Positions 45,871 through 57,013 of a DNA stretch of 64,000 bases are shown here, in pieces; the stretch's first letter is position 1, and each line of letters begins with the position of its first letter. The DNA is from Bemisia tabaci (Eukaryota > Arthropoda > Insecta > Hemiptera > Aleyrodidae). The position numbers and the translations under genes were made by a program. The stretch is taken from contig NC_092795.1 of the NCBI RefSeq assembly GCF_918797505.1, positions 496,001 through 560,000 of the forward strand. The letters are read 5' to 3'. The notes beneath the pieces were generated by a model. It made no database searches. It was not told where the DNA came from and saw only the letters and a program-made list of their open reading frames with translations.

Positions 45871-46344
45871 GAGATCGGAGAGCTTATAGTAATGATATCG
45901 GCCGAGAAAAACCTTAAGAATACGTTACCGATAAGTTCCGTAGGCGCTTTATTTCTACATCGACTGAAGTTTTTCAATTTGGTTAAGCCAGTCAAAGTAT
46001 CAGTTGACACCAATCTGAAAACATCATTTGATTCCGTACCTCTAGAGGCGTCTCTTGAATTTATTATGGTTCGTACCACCGCGGATTTTCCTCTGTGCGC
46101 ATCGACTGGGTCAAAATCTGGATACACCTTGGGTTTGGGCTACAGAAGGACGATAGCCCCTGCGCATAAATATACCCAATCATTTTCAACAAAATACACC
46201 TATCTGTCGACGAGATACCCACACATAAACTTTTACGAGTACACTTTCATGCACTCTTGCCTAAAACGCGATTTCTTCGAAGCGGACATACCTCTTTTAT
46301 CGGAATTAATTCGGGTTCTTTTTGGCATGATACCATTCAAGTGA
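45871..46344 (+). CDS. unassigned open frame, 150 codons from its ATG
   Basis: The frame is open from 45871, with its first ATG at 45892, to a stop at 46342-46344. The peptide is mixed and not low-complexity (for example KPVKVSVDTNLKTSFDSVPL and KYTYLSTRYPHINFYEYTFM). No domain, signal peptide or membrane span was recognised. A further open stretch continues in another frame to 46541, which could mean a frameshifted longer gene. The frame lies just after an H-I repeat and overlaps a 104-codon minus-strand frame. It could be a decayed transposon or host gene piece, or chance. Confidence 0.3.
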   Translation, partial: EIGELIVMISAEKNLKNTLPISSVGALFLHRLKFFNLVKPVKVSVDTNLKTSFDSVPLEASLEFIMVRTTADFPLCASTGSKSGYTLGLGYRRTIAPAHKYTQSFSTKYTYLSTRYPHINFYEYTFMHSCLKRDFFEADIPLLSELIRVLFGMIPFK

Positions 46345-46544
46345 AGCTTCACCCGTGTTATCTGTTTTCTAGAGGAGAACTTTGGTTTATTCTTGAAAAC
46401 CAGTCACAGTTATTGCAAAGTGAGTCATCTCCACAATTTGACTCGATTTCATCCATTTTTCCATCCCAAGTACGTATTTATAGTTGTGGATCTGTGAGAA
46501 ATAGAGAAAAGGTAGCTTTAAATAATTTAAAAATATGGTAAAGT

Positions 46545-49500
46545 CAAAAGTGCGGGTTTTTTAATGTGCTTGCTCGTCAGAGAAAATGAAAAATTTTGTA
46601 AAGTAGGTAAAAGGAAATAAGCGAAAAAGACGCAAATTTGATCGAGCTATTTCATGCAGAGTAACCTGAAGTATTTTTATAATCAATTGAACAAGCTTTA
46701 AAATTGCGTTTATTCTCGTAAGCGTAGAAAATTATGAGCCTTTTGAGATTCGACGACAGCGCAGTGCTTCTTAATTTGGCTGCTGCGGGCCCTCGCCATT
46801 GCTCTAATCAGAGTCTACGCGTGTCAAACATGCTTCCTTCCTTTTACTTTCTAGCAAGAATTTGGATTTCTTTATTTACTCACTCCGTTGTTCCTCTGTC
46901 TACCTCTAGCTTTCCTACTAGTTTGATTAATAGAAACAAAATATGCACCTATTTGACATGCAAGCGGAGAGGAAGATAAATGCTATCATCATATGTAACT
47001 TTGAAAAGTAAAATTACAAAGCTCTGTCTTTTCAGCAACAGTCATTTTTAAAGTAGGCTTTTCCACTGGAGGAAAAATTTAGATTTAGGATGATCCAGAT
47101 TATTTGAGCTGTTAAGTTTCGCACCGGAGCGAAATGATCCTACCTGTCGGAGAGTATTCATTTGTCTCTAATTGCAATTTTGTCAATTATGCTTTGCTAC
47201 TGTAAACGAGTAGGTTTTTAAGCCGCAATTGTAAAAGTGTCCTACATGAAAGCCCGTAAGAAAAGGCAAATAAAAAAAAATTCAATAACTATACCACAAG
47301 TAAGAAGAGTTAACTCTGTATGATTAGGTCAAAAGAATATTGCAAAACATTCATGAACCTATTAACTGTGTTGTTCAAAGTTTGAAGGCGAAAACAGAGA
47401 CTTTAAAAAATGCTGGTAGGTAAATGACGGCGTGTTTGCGAGATTTACAAATTACTTCCTTAAAAACTCGAAAAGTCGTTGCTAATTAAAGTTTTTACTT
47501 AAATACTGACTCAATGTGTTCTTGAGAGACATAAACTAAAATCCTATTTTTTTGACCCAAAATTAGTTTTTTTGTTATCCTTTCAGTATCAGCTTTGAGG
47601 GTTCTTTGCCCAACTCCATCACAATTATTATTCTCTTCATAAAAGCTTTTACGATTTGAAGTGAGCTCTTGAGAAAAGTCTCTCTATGACCTCCTATGGT
47701 CGCTCTCATGAAAAAAATGCGTTTCTATAGACAGGGAAAACCCGCGAAATTAATAATGCACGACTGTGAGGAGTGGAATAAATGTTTAATTTCGAGGAAA
47801 CTTTGTCAGCTATTCCCCGAAAAAAATGATGAGTAACTTGCTTGAAATTTCGTCGGAGGACCTTTAAGTCATGGTGGTCATGATGATTTTCGATTTTCCT
47901 CCACATTTGAAAGGCTGGTAGCTCCAGGACATTAGCATTAACAAGGATTAACAAAAATAAACTGTCATGAAACCCTAGCGGGTTAGTTTTTAAAGTAAAT
48001 AAACTGGACACCTGCAATTATACCGGTGAGTAAACAAGGGAGCTACCGATCAATGGCGCAAATAGCACGTATAATTTTGATGTAAATTGACGCGACGGTA
48101 TCCGATCAGCTTCGTTGAATTACCGTCGGAGGAAAAAAACCCATTGCCAATGCATCTGAAAAAGTGACATTATTCTGAAAGCCCGATTCTTTGCTCTCAT
48201 TTTTCGGAGGAAGGTGGATATTTCGGGCGATTCACTGATTTTCACGATAACGAGAGGTGACGCCACCAATCTAGCTTCTAGCTTTCTTGATGACGTTCTT
48301 GAAGACGTCCTTGAAGACCATGAAAAATTAATTGAAAAGGAATACAACGCATCCATCAATTGGTGGTTTCTTTTAAGTTTGACAAACGAGCTGTTTAGCC
48401 TTAATTCATTCATACAAGAGGTCTAAATACTCGGAGATGCATCACCAAAAATTAACCTCCAGAATTTGCATATTTCCAATGCAAAATGTATGCTCCATTA
48501 AATAAGTAGGCAAGTATTATTGAAATGAGATATATTAGAAGATCAGACGAGCCTGTTTAATAGTCACCTTCGTTTGGATCGCAGATTCACATTGTTAATT
48601 GTTCAAGGTTTTCGAGCATCCATCATTATCATTGGGGTATCAACCCAGGGAAAATAATGTTGCCAAATGAGGCGTGCTATGTATTTAATTACCCTTACTT
48701 CCGAGGAGAAATGAATGAGCTATGCATATCGAATGAAGAACTTAAAAGGTAAGATTAAAAACTTGTTAGACGTGGCAGCGCTTCATACTTCGCTAATAAC
48801 GTGTAATGCTGAGTATTGTTAAGAGTGATCAAAAAGAATGTTCGACAAGCATGCCAACATAAATCTCTCGGAAGGTTGAACCATCCATGGCAATTTCAGA
48901 ACATCATTTTGAATTTACTGGAGTCTATTTTGAATTCTGTTACCCAATTGAGGACGGATTTTATGCACGGAACCTCTGGCGGAATAACTAGTGTTACTTA
49001 TGACCTCTTTAAATTTTGAAAAAATTAAACTCATCATATTTTGCTACACCTACTTCGGAGATGAGCAATATTTCCAATGAATGATTAAATACACCTAAAA
49101 ATTCAAAAATTTGACCAAATTGGTTGAAATCGAACCAGTTCCTGTTAATTCAAGGAGCTCGTAATGCCTAAAAAATTGCACTTATTGTGTAACCTTTTCA
49201 TCTAATGTAAAAAATGATATAAATGAAATAGGAACAATTAACTATAAATTGCTTGGCGTTCGAGAACTCTTGTAACATCGTACGGTCTTCTCTAAGTCCC
49301 AAAAATAAAGCACAAGTTACTTGACAAGATTTTATAAAATGATATTCGGCACAAACGTTCCTTGATGATTGATCTCGAAACTGTAATTTCGTTTCTTTCA
49401 AAACTATGCAACGAATGGTAAAAATTTTAATCATATCGATCGTGCCTATAGAATGCATTGCGCAAATGCTAATGATCCACCCTAAGAATTTGATCTATGA

Positions 49501-50290
49501 GAGCCATAATGTTGAACATTTTGGAGTGAAATTATGTACCTACAGCCACAGCGCCGATAAACCTTGAGTGATGTGAATGCGGAGCGGAATATATTCTCCC
49601 TACGGAGTGGCTTACACTATTACGGTGTGACATCTACTCTTTTTGCGGAGTGTCATATTTGCTCTATTGCGGTTTTTTGGGCGCTATATGGACTCCGGCA
49701 CGGAATTTCACTCCTGGATTTTAAAGAGTGCATATTTTATGGGCTTGATTGAACTGAAGGGATCTGGCAATGCGGCTTACTTGTCTCGGTGCGTTTTATC
49801 ATGCACCCCCCCCCCCCACCACCCACTCACCACCCCCACCCCGCTCATCGCAAGTCCAATGTGCTAACGCGCTCGTTTAGACAGGGCGGCCCTTGACTAA
49901 TAATTGAGCGCTTCTTCTGTTGAGAGGCTCGTGCTACGATTGTCGCCGCCTGTCACCCCCCCCCCCCACCCCATGTCCCTATCCCTGTCCCTGTCCTTGA
50001 TGTGCACTCTCCCTTTCGTCACTTTTAATTGTTCTCCAGAATGCAGCTCATTTCCGCAATACCTACCGCCAAGTTGCTCCAATTTTTCCGCAGATTCCCT
50101 CCACAGAGTTGCCTACCCTTGGAAATCCAGGCTGCATACTTACCACTCTATAAAATTTGAAATAAGTTTTGACAAATTCACCTCTTCCCTGCTAGAAAAT
50201 CTAATTCATGACGCGTTTTGGGCTGTCCTGGTGCCCATGTGTACCATCGTCTTAAATTGAATTTTGCAAGTGCAACAAGTGAATAGGTAT
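46545..50290. other. intergenic sequence
   Basis: No gene or transposon was supported. Overlapping frames at 48120-48426 include a short direct repeat (GACGTYCTTGAAGAC) and look incidental. Two C homopolymer runs lie near 49806 and 49957, each followed by C-rich DNA. Confidence 0.5.
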
Positions 50291-50296
50291 GTTAAA

Positions 50297-50494
50297 AACA
50301 AGGTGGAGAAATGGTGCTGGGTCCACACCGTTTCGCGGGGAAAACAAAGCCAAGAAGTCCCAAAAATTATAATTAGAGACAAAATTGATAGAGATTGATT
50401 GGAAATTTTGTCTCTACTTATAATTTTTGGAACTTCTTAGGTTTTGTTTTCCCCGCGAAATGGTGTGGACTCAGCACCTTTTCTCCACCTTGTT
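50297..50494. mobile_element. foldback MITE with arms of about 85 bp
   Basis: The left arm reads AACAAGGTGGAGAAATGGTG and later GTTTCGCGGGGAAAACAAAG. The right arm is the inverse, ending CACCTTTTCTCCACCTTGTT. Only a short unpaired centre remains. No coding capacity or certain target duplication. Confidence 0.85.
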
Positions 50495-50599
50495 ACCCTT
50501 AACTTAAGTATTTTAAATTTTATACATTGATCTTTTCCTGTTTTTAAAAGTTCCGAGCATACCATACCGATGACTATAGTATTCCATAAAATACAAGAA

Positions 50600-50660
50600 T
50601 AGACCGCCGGCCACTACGCGGCCCAAATTCCAGATGACGCTTCGCGCCCCCTAAATAACG
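50600..50660 (-). repeat. GC-rich hairpin repeat (family I), degraded
   Basis: On the minus strand it contains GGGGGCGCGAAGCGTC and GGGCCGCGTAGTGGCC, related to the blocks at 12.3 and 44.4 kb. Confidence 0.55.
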
Positions 50661-51319
50661 TGCTCTTTGCATAGATGTGTGTCATGAAACTGGGAAGTTG
50701 TGTATTTCGATTGCGGGTTTTCAAAATTAGCGATCTTCAAAAGAGGACTTAGCAAAATTATTGCACGCACTTTGAAAGAAAAATTCATCTGTCCATTAAG
50801 TAGTGAAAAATTTTGCAAACTTTTACCTACAGTTCAAAAATATTTTACGTTCCCGCAAGGTTTGCAACATCGTTCACAGATAGACGCTTTGTTTTTTAGT
50901 TTCACTATTAATGTATGCGTATCGCATTACGTATAATTGGATTTGTAAAGATACGCCATGTATACGAGAGCATTTCTTTGAATGAGATGTCGTTTTTATT
51001 CAGATGATTCATTCAATTTGATACAGCTGAGAAGAGCTTATACTGTTGACAAAATTTCGATCAAGTTACTCCGTTCCACTTAAAAGAGCACTGCAGCCCG
51101 AAAGTTATTCATTAACTACGGCAACAGTTGTGTATATATGTTCGGTAAAAACTTTAAGAACCTCGTTGAATTTGCAAATTAGCATGAGATCAAAGGAGGC
51201 TTACTCGATAATCCCTAAAGCATCTCGGGGAAAGGAAGATTAACGCTTACTGTGGAGAAGTGCCTGTCAGTCGCAATTGTTCTTAACTTACGTCCTCCTG
51301 TTGCATCACCTGGTTTCTT

Positions 51320-51432
51320 ACTTTTCTACTCTCCTTCTCTCTCTTTCCCTCTCCCTTGCTCCCTCTTTCCCCTCTCCGTCCCTCCCCGCTTCCTTCCTTC
51401 CCTTGCCTTCCCTCTCTTCCTTCTCCTTTCCT
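51320..51432 (+). repeat. C/T-rich tract
   Basis: A nearly pure pyrimidine run dominated by CTCCC, CCCTTTCC and similar words. It gives a glycine/arginine/glutamate-rich minus-strand frame that is not a gene. Confidence 0.85.
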
Positions 51433-51448
51433 TAAAAGTATGTAACGT

Positions 51449-51913
51449 GTCGACGTCAGCGCCTTGATACAACTATACAACCTCGACGGATGTCCATATT
51501 GCGTTCAAAAAATTGAAGGCGTTTTGACTTTCAGCGCGCTGACTGCAGCGGGCTTGATTAATGGACGCGTTGGTGACAGGATATCACCTTGATGTCTAAT
51601 CAAGCTTTACGGATGTTCGTATCACAGGTCGATGGTCAAAGTACAAATCACGTATCTACATTGAGGCGTTTCAACATTTCTGCCCTTATATTTAATTTTT
51701 TAGATGAGAAGCAATCCAACGTTACAACTCGATTTTTATGCCAGATATTCTGTTACCAGAGAGGAAAATCACGGTTGAACGTTTTACGTCAACTAGTAGT
51801 CCGAAAAAAAATAGAGTTTTACAATTAATCTGCAATGTCGCAAACGGAGATACGTGGTACCTCATTTCGGTCATCAAAATGTAGAAAACTGAAGGCATTT
51901 CGGCTCTTCCCGC
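51449..51913 (+). repeat. first copy of a tandem duplication (C repeat + B element)
   Basis: The C core (GCGCCTTGATACAACTATAC onward) is followed by a complete B element with inverted CACGTATCTACATTG and CAAACGGAGATACGTG ends (about 51625-51895). The second copy is at 52783-53273 and is roughly 90% alike by eye. The LINE insertion at 51914-52725 splits the first copy near its 3' end. Confidence 0.85.
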
Positions 51914-52742
51914 TACGTGAAGATGGCACCATTTATACTCTGTGCTTTGCTGATGATCAGGTGGTAATAGCTCAGGACGAAGAAGATGCGAATTACATGA
52001 CGCGGAAGCTAGTGGAAGTATACCGAAGGTGGGGAATGGAAGTAAATGTGGTTAAGACGGAGAAGTTGGTTATCGGTGGTGATCAGCAAAGCATTGAACT
52101 GGAGGATGGTCGGAAAATTCAGGACTGTGAAGAGTATAAATATCTAGGATTTTGGTTAACTAAGGACGAAAATTTGGATCGGGCTATTAAAGATCGGAAT
52201 GTGCAAGGCAGGAAAGCTATCGCGATGCTAAATGGGGTTCTCTGGGACCAGAGTATCTCCAAGGAGACCAAAAGGAAAATTTACAACGTCATCGTGAAGA
52301 GTATCGTAACTTACGGGAGTGAGGTCTGGCAACTCAAGAAAAGAACTGAAGACATGCTTAGGGCAACTGAGATGGACTTTTGGCGGAGGTCTGCTGGCAT
52401 CTCAAGAAGAGAGCGTATCCGCAATGTAAAAGTACGCGAGATCATGGGTGTGGAGAAGGACATCGTGCACGATATCAGGTCCAAGCAGTTGGTCTGGTAT
52501 GGACATGTGCGAAGGATGGCAGACGACCGGTTGCCCAAGCAGGTCTTCGATTGGGTTCCTCCCGGAAGGCGACGGCGTGGACGTCCTGTGAAAGGTTGGC
52601 GACAAGGGGTGGAGGAGGAGATCAGAAGGTGCCAATTGCCTGATGATCTCTGGGAGGATAGGGGGCAATGGCGATTGGGCGTCGCAGAGCGCGAGGCGGC
52701 GCTATAAAAGCGACTTTATGTATGTATTTCGGCTCTTTTCGC
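51897..52742 (+). mobile_element. 5'-truncated RTE-like LINE with target-site duplications
   Basis: The insert (about 51914-52725) is flanked by ATTTCGGCTCTT on both sides (51897-51908 and 52726-52737), extendable to 17 bp with two mismatches. Its 3' end is a short TATGTATG tail, not poly(A), as in many RTE-clade elements. Only the last third or so of the coding region is present. The second copy of the surrounding duplication has the same site unoccupied at about 53233. Confidence 0.85.
51914..52707 (+). pseudogene. reverse transcriptase C-terminal fragment, RTE-like LINE
   Basis: The open frame runs from an ATG at 51835, but residues 1-26 come from the right TIR of the B element; LINE sequence starts near residue 27. 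The catalytic palm motif FADD lies at residues 38-41, followed by the thumb-side KTEKLVIGG (about 74-82) and YKYLG (101-105). After these come LVWYGHVRRM (219-228) and the GRRRRGRPVKGW tail (244-255), which are typical of insect RTE-type endonuclease-reverse transcriptases. The endonuclease domain and the fingers of the RT are missing through 5' truncation. There is no frameshift or stop in about 264 codons, so the insertion is fairly young. It is unlikely to be active. The RTE assignment is by motif recognition only. Confidence 0.85.
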
Positions 52743-52782
52743 ACTGCTTGTAATCGTCATTAGCAAGGACACTGGGACGCGC

Positions 52783-53273
52783 TGACGACAGCGCCTTGAT
52801 ACAACTATACAACCTCGGCGGATGTCCATATTGCGTTCAAAAAATTGAAGGCGTTTTGAGTTTCAGCGCGCTGACTGCAGCGGGCTTGATTAATGCACGC
52901 GTTGGTGACAGGACATCCCCTTGATGCCTACCTAAGCTTCACGGATGTTCGTATCACAGATCGATGGTCAAGGTACAAAATCACGTATCTACATTGCGGC
53001 GTTTCAACATTTCCGCCCTAATATTTATTTTTTTCGATGAGAAGCAATCCAACGTTACAACTCGATATTAATAGCAGATATTCTATTAACAGAGAGGAAA
53101 ATCACGGTCGAATGTTTAACGTCAACTGGTAGTTCGAAAAAAAGTAGAGTTTGACAAGTAATCTGCAACGTCGCAATCGAAGATACGTGGTCTCTTATTT
53201 TGGTCATCGAAATGTAGAAAGCTGAAGGCATTTCGGCTCTTTTCGCACTGCTTGTAATCGTCATTAGCAAGGA
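52783..53273 (+). repeat. second copy of the tandem duplication (C repeat + B element)
   Basis: It repeats the C core (about 52785-52890) and the B element (about 52960-53222), then ATTTCGGCTCTTTTCGCACT and GTCATTAGCAAGGAC, which also occurs right after the LINE at 52726-52772. No LINE is present here. Confidence 0.85.
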
Positions 53274-53279
53274 CAAACG

Positions 53280-54100
53280 CGTTTTTAATATCCAGTTTAG
53301 AAAATTATTGATTACCGGAAGAAAAATTTGATGCGCAGTAGTTCCCTGGAAACTCTACTAAATGTTTTATAATTAAATTTAATAACGTGAAATCACATTT
53401 TGCCTCTCTGGATTTTATGCATAAATTGATCACTTTTCCCTACAAAATTGTAATCTGAGCGGGCACATTATCCCACATGAAGCTAGAAAAAAAACTATTA
53501 GCATCCAAGATTATTGGAGTGTTTTCAGCCGCGGTGACCGGTGGTGGCATTTTCTGCAAAATGCACTTCATCATAGATTCTAGAAAAATTAGTCGTAAAA
53601 CAGAGCTAGGATGATGATTGTCAGATTAGAGTTGACAAGACCAAAAAAAAAAAAAAAATACGAAACTTCTTAAATACGGAACTAAAGGTACCTACATCAG
53701 GGCCTCGGTCATAAATTCAAGACGGACACGGGAGCATGGATTTTCCGTTTCTTCCCGACCAGTTGCATTGACTTCATTATTTATAGCGCGTTATAAACAT
53801 TATCGGATCGAAATTTCAAAAATTTCCATGGGCGCGAAAATATACTGGGGAAAGAAAACTCAAAATTCCGAGCTCCAGATTCTCGGCCGGGGAAACTGGA
53901 ATGCATTATGTCTATAAAGATAAAAATTTGCTAAAAGTTGCTAGAAGTAAACCCGTTTGTTTTGTTAACTTCTTGTACTATTCCATTCATCCTTTTAACA
54001 GAGACTCAAAGATCTTACAATCATCTACAGCGGTTTGTTGCTTGTAACACATCATTTGCTTTTGCGTTAAAACTGTCCTTCTACAATCCACGTATGGAGC
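53280..54100. other. intergenic sequence
   Basis: AT-rich, with an A-run near 53642. Nothing else was recognised. Confidence 0.55.
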
Positions 54101-54109
54101 TTTCATAAA

Positions 54110-54475
54110 TTACCTATGTAACGACCCAGGAGGAGATGAACCTGCGTTACGCTGCGTTACTAGGAAAGGAGGAGAAGTTCAGTGCCAACCTTAAGTAACC
54201 TCTATATTGCCAAAAAATGCACAACATGGATGGAATCGACAAATAAAATGCATTGATCATTCTCATTCCTTCGACTTTATTTGTCACACTAAGTATAAAA
54301 AAAAATACTTCAAAGTTTATCCAGCTGCATATTCAACCGTTTCCCACAATTTATGGAATCGTAGGGGGAAAGGGGTCCGTCAAGCGTTACGTAATTATTA
54401 AGTTGGGTCGGGGGTTGCGTTACAATGTGTTGCAAGGGTGTGGGGGGGGGGGGGGGGGTTGTCGTCAAAATGCCA
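54110..54475 (+). repeat. GTTACG-containing repetitive sequence with a poly(G) run
   Basis: Contains CTGCGTTACGCTGCGTTAC near 54150, AGCGTTACGTAATTATTAAG near 54383, GTTGCGTTACAATGTG near 54412 and a long G homopolymer at about 54441-54459. GTTACGTAA-flanked G-rich sequences of this kind are familiar as dispersed insect repeats, but the family and its ends were not defined. It explains the glycine-rich part of the 163-codon frame at 54253-54744. Confidence 0.5.
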
Positions 54476-54740
54476 AAAAGAGCAGTACACAGTTTATGAA
54501 CGACTACGCTGATTCGCACCACAGAGAGTCGTGGCCCCAAACTACAGCTGAAGTGAAATGTCCGAGATTGTCCCCGCGGATTGCGGCACTACTCAACAGC
54601 ATTTTTTCCAAGCCCAAAGACGCATTTTTGCTGTTTATCTTCCAACAGTTTAACAAACAGATCTTAATCAACAGCTCACACGATGTTTTGCCACAAAAAC
54701 GTAACCTAACCTACCCTAAACTAATCGAATCATTCATGAA

Positions 54741-55198
54741 CTAACCTAACCTAGCCTAACCTAACCCAGCCTAACCTTACCTAACCTACCTAACTTACCT
54801 TAACTAACCTACTTTACCTAACGTACCTTACCTGACCTACCTTTCCTAACGTACCTTAACTAACCTACCTTACCTAAACTACCTTACCTAACCTACCTTA
54901 CCTAACCTACCTTACCTAACCTACCTTACCTAACCTACCTTACCTAACCTACCTTACCTAACCTACCTTACCTAACCTACCTTACCTAACCTACCTTACC
55001 TAACCTACCTTACCTAACCTACCTTACCTAACCTACCTTACCTAACCTACATTACCTAATCTACCTTACCTAACCTACCTTACCTAACCTACCTTACCTA
55101 ACCTACCTTACCTAACCTACCTAACCATACCTAACCCAGCCTTTCCTAACAGCTTACCTAACCTACCTAACCATACCTAACCCAGCCTTTCCTAACAG
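54741..55198 (+). repeat. telomere-like (CCTAA)/(14-bp) tandem array
   Basis: The array opens with CTAACCTAACCTAGCCTAAC, close to the arthropod telomere repeat (CCTAA)n/(TTAGG)n. It then settles into a regular 14-bp unit, CCTTACCTAACCTA, repeated more than ten times. It ends with two copies of a roughly 40-bp unit, CTAACCATACCTAACCCAGC followed by CTTTCCTAACAG. It is interstitial within the window, because ordinary sequence flanks both sides. Confidence 0.85.
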
Positions 55199-55322
55199 AT
55201 GTTCTACACTTTTAAATTCTAATTCCATGAATGAGCATGTGCCTCAAAGGTGCGTTGTGTGGGGGAGCACTCTGTGGGACATTTCTAAAAGTGTTTTAGT
55301 TTTTGATCTCCCCCACAAAATG

Positions 55323-55403
55323 TGTGGGAGGAATCAACAGCCATAATATGCGGTTTTTCATTTTTGTTCCAAAACATCGTGTGAGCTGTTGATTCCTCCC
55401 ACA
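55323..55403. repeat. perfect 19-bp hairpin, MITE-like
   Basis: TGTGGGAGGAATCAACAGC and its exact inverse lie 43 bp apart. Just outside are related GATCTCCCCCACAAAATGTG and GAAGATCAACAGC motifs, so it may be the core of a larger foldback element of about 150 bp. Confidence 0.85.
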
Positions 55404-55629
55404 AATCTGTGCTGAAGATCAACAGCAAAAGAGTGTTTCCAGACTTAGAAAAAATGATTCTGTAAGGCGCTACAATCTGTAGGGACAATATCGGAGAGTT
55501 TAGTCGAGCTTTAGTGTGGGGCCAATCTCTATGGCGCGGGCGAGTGCAGCCTTGTGAACGCTCCCTCCTGCTTCTCTTAAGGTTATAAATCCCCGATTAA
55601 ATGAAATGTATTGATATAATTGCTACATT

Positions 55630-56025
55630 CACAGTGAGTTACAAAACGAGGCTATGGATATGTTTCCTTTTTTTATTCTCAACTCGGCGCGGAAAGAGTC
55701 AGACTGGGAATCATATCCGGCAACTCCGTGTGAACGCAAAGAGGGAGGCCAACATCTAATGACGAATAAGATTATATTGGAAAGTATCGGTCGCAAGAAA
55801 AAGATACGGGAGCTCGGCGCAGACAAGAGGGGGCTCCACCCCCCCTCCACCCCCCGATCATTGCGAGGCGGTGCGGCTGGGAGGAGAGGGGTCGTTGTCG
55901 GATTCAAAGAGCGGCAAGCTTGCATAAATGTATAATAATAACGACGTAAGTTAAGAACAAGAAAGAATATCTTAATTCGCAGGGTGAGCGGGCCGGGGAG
56001 GAGGGCTGTGGGGGGCTGAGAGGAA
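55630..56025. other. GC-richer sequence with open frames on both strands
   Basis: Frames of 141 codons (minus, 55629-56054) and 93 codons (plus, 55654-55935) overlap. The minus frame has hydrophobic segments and a proline-rich centre from a C/G-rich patch at 55835-55875. Neither resembles a known family and both probably reflect composition. Confidence 0.4.
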
Positions 56026-56031
56026 TGCGCC

Positions 56032-56275
56032 CGTGCCAAGGAAAAACGCTGCATGCGCTTTCGGATGTTGCCAAATTTCCTCTCGGAATATATTTATTTT
56101 ACAGAAAAATTATGAATATTTTCTCCCGGACTTTTCAGATACTTTAGATTAAATTACGAAACAATTTCTCTGAAAAACTCGGGGAAAAATATTGATAAAT
56201 TTTCCTAAAAATGTGTGATTTGTTTAGGGAAATTTGGCGAGGTGTTGTGGCTCATGCGGCGTTGTTCCTTTGGAT
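56032..56275. mobile_element. family A MITE with degraded ends
   Basis: CGTGCCAAGGAAAAACGCTG at the left and GCGGCGTTGTTCCTTTGG at the right match the inner part of family A TIRs. GTTGCCAAATTTCC and its inverse are present. The outermost bases and target duplication are lost. Confidence 0.75.
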
Positions 56276-57013
56276 GGGGGAGGAAGTCGGAGCGCAAGTT
56301 GGCGCGACGCCGGAGCTTGGCGTCGAGAGCATTACAAGTTATAATGAATCATTAGCAAAGAGCAGTGGCAGGACATCTCGTTTTCTCCTATTTTAATTAT
56401 TGTTATGAGATAATCGCAGTTTAACACCCTCCATCCAGCCGTGCCGGCTTTTACCCGCAGCGGCTTCTCTAGTGCTCCCCACCCCCTCTCACCCCCCCCC
56501 CCCCCCCCTGTGCCCTCCCCCGTGACCCCGTGCATTCTTCAATTTACGATTCACCAAGCAATAATTCAACATTGTTCTCGAGTCGCCCTCCGTGTGAATT
56601 TTCCCGGCTCGTCTCCTCACTGGCAGCCGTTTTATCATTAAGCTAATTTTATTTCCGGCCCCGGGTTGGTTTTCACACCCCAACCCCCCGCTTTTAAATT
56701 CTATTTAAATTGCGAACCATCCCTTTAGTGAAATTGAATCGAAGACTTTCAAGTTGCAGAATGATCGGAGGCAAATTTTCAAGATCTAATATGATAGACA
56801 ACACTGAATCAAAACTATGCTACGGCAAATTTTAACAGAGGTGAGGTAAAATTTAGCATGAGTCCGGTGTACGAATCCAACAGGCAGCATACACCAAATG
56901 CGCCTAAACCTTTCTCATTGGCGCCTAAATAGTTGAAGTCGTGGCCAAAGTTTGCGCTTTAACACCCTCGGTCGGATTTTACATTTTTCGGATGGATCCC
57001 GTTGCGTCCCGTC

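Noticed and set aside
50297..50494. piggyBac-type element with TTAA target sites
   Set aside because: TTAA occurs near both ends, but the terminal bases do not follow the CCC...GGG pattern and the distances to the inverted arms differ.
54253..54744. 163-codon plus-strand frame
   Set aside because: Its middle is a poly(G) run within a GTTACG-type repeat and it ends where the telomere-like array begins. The composition explains the openness.
54885..55115. CRISPR-like array
   Set aside because: The repeats are contiguous 14-bp units without spacers, in eukaryotic DNA. It is a telomere-like minisatellite.
55629..56054. 141-codon minus-strand frame
   Set aside because: It spans a C/G-rich low-complexity segment and overlaps an open plus-strand frame. 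There is no recognisable domain.
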